In this document: positions 56,850 through 64,000 of the stretch, in pieces | How positions within the stretch are numbered: position 1 is the first letter of the stretch | How the letters are laid out: each line of letters begins with the position of its first letter | Assembly (NCBI GenBank): GCA_036346355.1 | Contig: CM070588.1 | Span: 19,887,914 to 19,951,913, forward strand | Length of the DNA: 64,000 nucleotides | DNA from: Rhipidocladum racemiflorum | Taxonomy: Eukaryota > Streptophyta > Magnoliopsida > Poales > Poaceae | Direction: 5' to 3' | Notes under the pieces: model-generated | Databases searched by the model: none | Seen by the model: the letters and a program-made list of their open reading frames with translations, nothing else | What the model was told of the DNA's origin: nothing | Program-made: the position numbers and the translations under genes

Positions 56850-58249
56850 CTCTCAAATCCTTTCTCACATTCTCGACATCCATGCAAACTTCTTCTCCTT
56901 TTCAGCAATTGCGTAAGAGGTTTCGCAGAATTGTCGAAAGCCTTCAATGAAACGGCGGTAGTACCCTGCCATTCCAAGGAAACTCCGGATCCGGGTCACG
57001 GTCTTCGTTGGTCCCAATGTAACACGGCTTCTACTTTGCTTGGATCAACGGCGACTCCTTCCTGCGGTCATTACATGTCCAAGAAACTCCACCTTGTCCT
57101 TCCAAAAATCACACTTACTAAACTTGGCGAAGAGTTGCTGTTCCTCAGCTTTTCCAAAACTCGCCTCAAGTGTTCGGCATGTTCATCCTCCTGTCTTGGA
57201 GTAGATTAGGATATCATCTATGAACACGACAACAAACTTGTCCAAATATTCCATGAACACCTTATTCATCATATTCATGAAATATCTTTGGCGCATTCGT
57301 CAGACCAAAAGACATAATCAGAAACTCGTAATGTCCATATCTTGACGAGAATGCGCCTTCGATATCTTCCGATCGGATCTTCAATCGATGGTATCCCGAT
57401 CTCAGATCAATCTTGGAGAAAACTCCGGCTCCTCTCAACCGATCAAACAAATCATCAATCCTGGGTAGCGGATACTTATTCTTCACGGTGACTTCATTGA
57501 GTGCACGGTAGTCGATGCACATCCCGAAACTCCCGCCCTTCTTCTTGACAAACAAAACTGGTGCTCCCCACGGCGACTAACTCGGCCTCGATAAATCCTT
57601 TCTCCATTAACTCCTCTAGCTGTTTCTTCATCTCTACCAACTCCTCGGTGGACATCCGATAAGGTCTCTTTGCTATCGGCGTTGTACCAGGTACAAGCTC
57701 TATCACAAACTCTATGTCCCTGTCTGGCAAGATACTGTAGATCTTCGGGAAAAACATCTGGGTACTCATTTACTACTAAGACATCCTCTATGCTGATTGC
57801 CTTGGTACTGTTAACCATCAACTGTCCTTCTCTAACGGTAGTAGCTTGAAATTCCACTTTCTTTCCACACGGGCTCTCAACTGAGATAGTCCTTCATCCA
57901 CAATCCAATACGGCCTTGTGCTTGGATAACCAGTCCATTCCCAAAATAACGTCTAAGGTCTGGGTCTCCAAAATTATAAGGTTCGCTAGGAACTCTATTC
58001 CATCTATTAGTATTCTCACCCCGGAACATCCTACTTTCGTTCGGAGTTCGGAACCAGGGGTTTGAACTAAAAGCATGCACTTAAGTCTTGCAATCCCCAA
58101 ATCATTTCTAGCAGCAAAGCCTTGCGAAACAAACGAATGTGAAGCTCCAGAATCAAACAAAATCGCTGGGTGTATCGAGTTAACTAGCAACTTACCCAAG
58201 ACGACGTCCGTAGCATTCTCGCAGTGCATCTGCGGTGACATGGTTGACT
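56850..58249 (-). pseudogene. A4 protease and reverse transcriptase
   Basis: The protease is clear: ILFDSGASHSFVSQGFAARN near 58160, VRILIDGIEFLANLIILETQ and DVILGMDWLSKHKAVLDCG. RT has YRALNEVTVKNKYPLPRIDD and GAGVFSKIDLRSGYHRLKIR (57555-57262). The catalytic DD of the FIDDIL block is at 57218-57213. Frameshifts separate protease, RT start and palm. Confidence 0.85.
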
Positions 58250-59326
58250 CGGCCTCTCACCACGGCCTGGTGTGGCTCCTGGTGCCGGGCGCCCTAGCTG
58301 GGGTGGTTCCTAGATTGAAGCGAATCGGGTCACTCGCTGTCTTCTTCGGACAAGCTGTTGGCAAAGTGTCTGGCTCGTTGCGATTGTAGCAGCGTCTCAC
58401 TGTTCCTTCTTGATCGCACGAAGTAGTGTTTCTAGCGGGGCCGGGTCTCGTAATTTTGATTGACGGGTCTTGGTGCCGTGACGGTGTCCTTGTAGCATTC
58501 TCGTGGCTGAAATCTAAAATTGATTTGGTGCAACTCTCGACGCCGCTATTGCGTTCCTGGCGTGATCCTCGCCGTTGCATCCTGCGCTTCCTATTCTCAT
58601 CCAGTTCCTTGCGCTTGTCCTCAAGAATAAGCGCCTTATTCACCAATTCTTGGAAATATGGAAAGGTGTGGGTGATCACCCTACTTGTAGTCCTGAGTTA
58701 AGTCCCTTCATGAAGCGAGACTGCCTGCTTTATCTGTCGCTACATCCTCAAAGCGTAGCGTGCTAGCTGTGTGAACTTGTTCGGTAGTCGACCACCGCTG
58801 ATTACCTTGCTTCAAAGGCTCGAACTCCTCCTTCTTAAGGTCCATGATTCCTTCGGCACGTGATACCGACTAAACGCAATGTGAACTCTTCCCAAGTGAT
58901 ATCTTGAGGGTTCTCTTGCGTGGCACAGTTCTCCCACCATTCATTTGTTCCTTCCAACCGATGAGAAGCGTAGAGTACCTTCTCATTTCCTATGCATTGA
59001 GCTATGTGTAGCTTCCTCTCAATTGACCTTAACCAATCATCGACCTCCAATGGATTGGCATTCCTGAGAAAGTGGGTGGGTGAGTCCTCATGAACTCGAC
59101 AGTCTTGTATTCTCAAGCGTTGTCCCCGATTGACTTGATTAGCCGTGGCCTCGAAAGTGGACGTGTTGCATTTGTTGCATCATAGCATGCATCAACTGAG
59201 TCTGAGCAGCGAGAAAAGCTCCGAAATTCTGCATATCAACTGGCGGTGCTGGTGCTCCATCATTGGGGTTTTCTGCTGGGCGAGACCACTTCCATTACTT
59301 CCAAAGTTTCCACGGGTATTCACCAT
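58250..59326 (-). pseudogene. A4 gag, frameshifted
   Basis: ATG 59326 begins MVNTRGNFGSNGSG. Capsid motifs NPLEVDDWLRSIERKLHIAQ (near 59040) and FQELVNKALILEDKRKELDE (near 58650) are in different frames. In the zinc knuckle the second cysteine codon is CGC (AATCGC for AACTGC, inverse at 58379-58384), the same lesion as in A2. Confidence 0.85.
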
Positions 59327-59608
59327 CTGTCGATTTGTTCTAAGTTTTAGAGATGAGGGGGAATCAAGAATAGACAAGTAATATGGAACTTATGCGGGGC
59401 GAAAGGTGTAACTTTATGGTCCAACTTTATTATTGATATTAATAACTTGGTATGGTTGCTTACAATGCCTAAGGGCCTTGCAACACATACTGCACACTCA
59501 GCAAACAATGAAAATCCAAATCGAACTAACACTGGAGTCTAACGCCTAAAGGTGACTCTTTATTCTATGACGCGACTCGGCGAAGGAGTCTCACTATAGA
59601 TCCTACGC

Positions 59609-60333
59609 TCACTCATCGAGAAAACCTCGACGGCCTGGGTACGGATGCTGCGGCATAGGCGCGAAACGATTGCCATGTCCAGCAACTGTGTCATCTGTGG
59701 TAGTCGAAGAAGCAGTGTCCTCATCGAGATCTGACTCCTCCGGATCTCGCTCGTGTAGCTCGAGTAATCGCTCTGCAGTTGCAGTCCGTATAAAGCCATC
59801 TCCAACTCGTCAATCCTTCGCAGAAGGTGTGACACATACTCTTGAGCTTCCCGCCACCTGTTCTTCTCTGTTGTGATCTCCTTGCGGGCCTTCTGTAGCT
59901 CTTTGCTTGTATCATCGAGTACATCCTCCTGGGCGACAACAAGTCGTGCCAACTGTGTGACCATGGCATCCTCATCCTGAATCGCCTTCGGGTCAAGAAG
60001 GTTATTGCTGCGCGGGTGATAACGGAAAACCGTGCTCTCCAACTCTCTGGCGTAGATACGGGTAATGTGCCGCATTGCTCGTCGTGATACTTCTTGGATA
60101 CCCATCTGCATTGTAGACCTCCTGGCAAAGGTCAAAGGTATCGGGTGATTGCCTGGGCCCTTCTTCCTAGCAAGTACCTCAATCTTTACGTCACAAGCCT
60201 TGATCAATCCTGCTTGTCTGATCACTTCCACTTGGTATTGCGGCTTCTCAAAATTTCCGAGAGTCTGAAGCATATGCCAAAGTTCCGCAGCGTGACCAAC
60301 CTCCAGATCGACGTAGTTGAACTCTCCCTCCAT
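59609..60333 (-). pseudogene. A4 accessory ORF upstream of gag
   Basis: The frame is open from ATG 60333 for about 180 codons and nearly identical to A5, including FNYVDLEVGHAAELWHMLQT and the heptad-like C-terminal segment. It then shifts near 59790, where A5 has a proline-glutamate stretch. The expected stop, matching A2, is at 59611-59609. The full form would be about 241 codons. Function unknown. Confidence 0.7.
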
Positions 60334-60531
60334 CTGTCACAAGAGTGCTCACGTAAGAACTCGAAATTTTAAATCGTGACAAGGTAAGGGAATATTCAGC
60401 AAGAGACAAGGAAAGAGAGAAGGGGGTAAGTCGAGATGTCATTTCTTATCTTGACAAATTTTTAGCTTTAGAAAATAAGTTTTATCCTCACTACGACCAT
60501 TCTAGCTTAGGGTTGAGCCTCACGGTCAAGA

Positions 60532-60544
60532 TGGCTCGATACCA
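60532..60544 (-). other. A4 primer binding site (one base short)
   Basis: The plus strand reads TGGCTCGATACCA, with the same missing T as in A5. If real it would weaken tRNA pairing. Confidence 0.7.
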
Positions 60545-60548
60545 CCTC

Positions 60549-63500
60549 TGTCGGGACCCCGAATTTGCAAATCCGACCCTCTGTGTATTCAAAGACTAGT
60601 CCAGAACACGCTAGTGCACACAGTCTTAACATCGGTAAATATCACAATCATACCACTCGATACTAATAAAGTACTTTATTTAAATAGTCAAATCGTTACT
60701 CGACCTTATGGTCAAGTTACAAATATATGCCTCGCAGGCGAAACTTATTCAGAGAGAAATAATAGCAAATGAAAATCAAATAACTTCATGGCGCCATCCA
60801 AGATACCACAGCAATCGATCGGGCTCGCTTCCCTAAGTAGACGGTTCCTCTTGGAGTTCCTCCTCCAAAGCCGTGTAGTCTCCTCTTCAACTGGTGTTGT
60901 ATTGTGGCAAGGGTGAGTACTTGGTACTCGGCAAGTCATGCATGTAATGCAGCTAATATACTATATGCATGGCTTGGTACAAAGGAGTAGCTCAGGTATA
61001 TTTGCAAGAAACAAAGATTTGACAAATATCATAAGTAGATTCGAAAGCAGTAGAAACAAGTAAAGCATAAATAACTTTTCAAGGAGTTTAATAAACACCC
61101 TTCCCATCCTAATCCACATTTCCATCAACATCATTATTAATCCAACCCAACCTTTCAAATCCAAGTTATTTTTGAGAAAATCTAACCCTTGATCAGTAAT
61201 TCGAGCGATGTCCAATACCGCGGACACGGCTATTCGAATAGATTCTACACACTGCAGAGGTTATGCACTTTACCCACAAGATACAGTCAAACACCACAAA
61301 GGCGAGTTCCCGTAACAAAGTCTTTCTAAACCTCTAACAATACAAGTGGTCCTCCCGGTTATTGCACACTAACCCTTCCCTTAGCTAAGGCGAAGTTTAG
61401 GCCAATCAATCGTTAGATGGGTACTGGCCTCGGCCAGACGCCTCCCCGCATAACTTACACAAAGGGTGTAGTTGACCTCCTGAGGTCCCACAGGTACGTT
61501 ATTAGCAACTTTGTCAACTAGGTCCGTCCCATTACAGACATGTGGTTGCACGTTAGACCCAGTTCAAAGGCTTGCAAGGTTAAGTCCTTAGGGTGACCAG
61601 GGCAAGACTACCCGAAGAACCAAATCAACATCCCCAATGCCACAACTGGCCCACCTGATTACTCTTGCCACATGTCCCGGTCGAAAACTATTTATCAAAC
61701 CCCAGTTGATTACCATGCACCATGTGCCATCAACATCACATGATACCTTTCCAAAACAGGTTCAATATATCATTAAGTCAATATTAGCATTTGATTGTCC
61801 AAAATCATGTCATGAGCACGTAGCAGGTCTAAGCAGTTTACTACAACGATCTAAACCCATGTTGGCAATTTTAGTAATGTCCAACCAGTAATCCACAACT
61901 AGGGTGACAAGGGGTCATGGCACATATTTAAGTAATCAAGGTGTCATACAGCAAATTGGCATTTATCTAATTCCCAATATTTAAATAAAGTATTTTCTAA
62001 TTGAACTAGCATGCAATAGGTTAAATCAAAATAGATTTCGAAATAGGATCAACATGGTCAAAGCACAACTTGCCTTCAAAAAGTACTTGCTCTTGGTCTT
62101 GAGTTGGATCCTGAGTTAATACTTCTCCTTCGAATCCTTCCGGCACTTCAACGTCTACTCGTAAAGCGTGCAAATAGCAATACACAAATAAACAATAGGC
62201 AAAAAGTGTCCAAACATCCAAATAAAATCCATAAACAGAGAGAACACAATTTTATGAATTTTTAGAAACTGGAATCGTCAAATTTGGAGTTAAAATGCAA
62301 AAGTTATGATTATTTAAAGTTTAAATAATCAATTAAATAATTTTACAGAGAAAAACTTTAGTCCAAAAATTAAATAAAATTCATATTTAGGTAGGTCTCA
62401 ATTTTATACAAATTTAGAAATTTGAATCACTCAAATCGGAGTTGAAACGCAAAAGTTATAAGCGTTTGAAGTTTGAATCAAAATCTGAAATCATTATGTC
62501 GAATTAATAAATCATTTTCTTTTTCGGAAATTAATTATTGCGTCAGCTTGGACACGTGTCAGCCTCTGATTGGTTGGCTGACGTCAGCCGGTCCATGGAC
62601 TTGGTCCACGCTCGGTTTGGGTCTACCGTGGACCGGGTCCACGGCTCCACGTGTCACTGACATGTGGGTCCCCCTCGGGTGACGTCCATCGGCGTCGGCG
62701 GGGCTCGCACGCCACAATGAGCGATGTGGGACCCGCTGTGACGTCATTGCTGACGTCAGCGCTCGGCTGGGACAGCCGCTGACATGCGGGCCTGCCATGA
62801 CGTCAGCGTGACGTCATGGTGCAGTTTGGCCGGGCCGCTGACATGCGGGCCCCGCGTGTCAGCGTCCTGCGCTCAGCGTGGACGCGGCGCCGGCCGCGGT
62901 CACCTTCCGGACACGTGGCTAGATCTCGACCGTTGATTTGAAAATCAACGGTCTAGATTGGATCTGGACTCACGCGTTTGGGGTGAACGCGGTTGATCCG
63001 GACCGTTGGATCTAGATCGGACGGTCAAGATTGGATCTAGTGGTTTTGGACGGAATCTCACCGTGAGATGACGTGGCGTGATCTGGGACGTTGGATCTTG
63101 ATCGGACGGCTGAGAAGCTTCGAGCGACGGCGATGGTGTGCGGCGGAGCTGGCCGGCCGGAGCAGGGGACGGCGACACGGGCAACGGCGTTTGCGGGGCC
63201 CCTCCGGCGAAGTGAGAGGTCCCTTCGGGTGCGTCTCGTCGCGGTGAGTCCGGATCTGGGGTCAATGGCGGCGGGGGACGGCGGACGGCGACGGAATCAA
63301 GCAGAACCGCGGCGGAGGGGTGCTACGACTCCGGCGAGCGATTGCAGCGCTGTCGAGGCCTGCGGCGGCGGCAGCTAGGCAACGCGCAAGGTCAAGGCGA
63401 TCCTCGGGGTGTGATCCGGGCATTAAATAGCCTCGGCTTCCGCGCAGAAAACGGAAACTTAGTTCCCCACGGCGGCGGAGTCCAGCTCGGACTCGGGCGG

Positions 63501-64000
63501 AGACGACGACGGACAGCCGTCCACGTGGCACGATTAGCGGCCACGATGCGCGCGCGGGATCGGATCCGGACCGGATTCGATCGAAGCGGTACGGGGAAAT
63601 CCTGACCGTTGGATCTTGATCCAACGGTTGGGATCGATTAGGTTTTAGAGCTGGTTCGGTCGAGTCACGTGGCTCGGGTCGGACTCGAGTCCGACTCGGG
63701 TTCCGACTCGGTCGGATGAATAGTACTTGACCCGACTTGATTTTCCAGCGATTTAATAATTAAAATAATTTCCAGTAATTCATTTAATTCATTAAAAATA
63801 GCAAAAGACTCGAAAAAATTCGGAAAAATTCTGGAAAATATTATAGGGTATTTGGGACTCAAATAAAATATTTCCAACAAAATTTTATTTGCAAAATTAA
63901 ATTCTTTAATTATTTCAAAATGGGATAAATTCCAATAAATTCCAAATAAATCCAAATAAATTCCAGAAAATTCCAAAAATTCACCAAAGTGCCAAATCAC
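60549..64000 (-). mobile_element. A4 5' LTR (runs off the window)
   Basis: It begins TGTCGGGACC on the plus strand. TATTTAA is at 63429-63423. TGACGTCA sites lie around 62740-62820. The outer terminus is about 40 bases beyond 64000. Confidence 0.95.
60833..62154 (-). other. LTR mini-gene, A4 5' LTR copy
   Basis: The first block is 62154-62074 (81 bases, intact, donor GAAG|GCAAG). The second block is 60890-60833, 58 bases: one G of CCGG is missing compared with the 3' LTR copy, which shifts the end. Confidence 0.45.

Larger units (their letters stand above)
51450..64000 (-). mobile_element. Copy A4: family A Gypsy element, minus strand
   Basis: The 3' LTR is 54910-51450, the internal region 60548-54911 and the 5' LTR 64000-60549. 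Comparison with other LTRs indicates that about 40 bases of the 5' LTR lie beyond the window. The two LTRs are very similar, with differences mostly at CAG/CTG sites and in the GC-rich part. Because the 3' LTR is followed by A5 internal sequence rather than a target duplication, the element is part of a recombined chain. Confidence 0.9.

Noticed and set aside
1..64000. Host genes, tRNA or rRNA genes, organelle DNA, satellites or telomere repeats
   Set aside because: Nearly every stretch could be assigned to one of four retrotransposon families, and no other class of feature was recognisable.

Overview
This window is plant nuclear DNA made almost entirely of nested LTR retrotransposons. I found no host gene, rRNA, tRNA, CRISPR array or prokaryotic feature. 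Evidence for a plant: primer sites complementary to initiator tRNA-Met, Ty3/Gypsy pol ending in a chromodomain, a Ty1/Copia element with Sirevirus-like non-coding motifs, and CAG-to-TAG decay expected where CHG cytosines are methylated. Element style suggests a flowering plant, perhaps a monocot; the species cannot be read from the window.

Layout, left to right. Element C (a Gypsy-like LTR end plus leader) fills 1-1004. A rearranged minus-strand piece of Gypsy family A (copy A0) fills 1005-4960. Copia element B runs from 4961 to 25678, its 5' LTR split by the complete family A copy A1 (5819-17784, target duplication CCATA). A second C LTR end lies at 25679-25959. Gypsy element D starts at 26135. 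Its gag is split by the complete copy A2 (30041-42756, duplication TCCCT) and its 3' LTR is cut by A3 at 47039. From 47039 to the window end there is a head-to-head structure: plus-strand A3 LTR and leader joined at 50612/50613 to a minus-strand chain of partial internal region (A5), LTR, complete internal region (A4) and LTR. The last LTR runs off the window about 40 bases short of its end.

Families A and D encode gag, protease, RT, RNase H and integrase with a C-terminal chromodomain, and have LTRs of about 3.5 and 2.7 kb, as in Tekay/Del-type chromoviruses. Family A has an additional ORF of about 240 codons between the primer site and gag; I do not recognise its function. Every pol is interrupted.

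The most interesting unlisted signal lies inside the LTRs of both Gypsy families. A short acidic coding block (81 nt in A, 87 nt in D) ends at a GC-type splice donor, AAG|GCAAG. About 1.1-1.2 kb later, after an AG acceptor and in the same phase, comes a short terminal block with a stop codon. Family A copies differ in these blocks mostly at silent positions, and a poly(A)-like signal follows. Each LTR therefore looks like a small spliced gene from TATA box to poly(A) signal, although no start codon was found.

Other notable signals are: regularly spaced palindromes in two kinds of LTR; an inverted LTR pair that could give a long hairpin RNA; and copy-to-copy differences concentrated at CAG/CTG trinucleotides. 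The last may be long-read base-calling error at methylated CHG sites, in which case some frameshifts here are artefacts. All calls are from reading and hand comparison; no alignment, database search or folding program was run.
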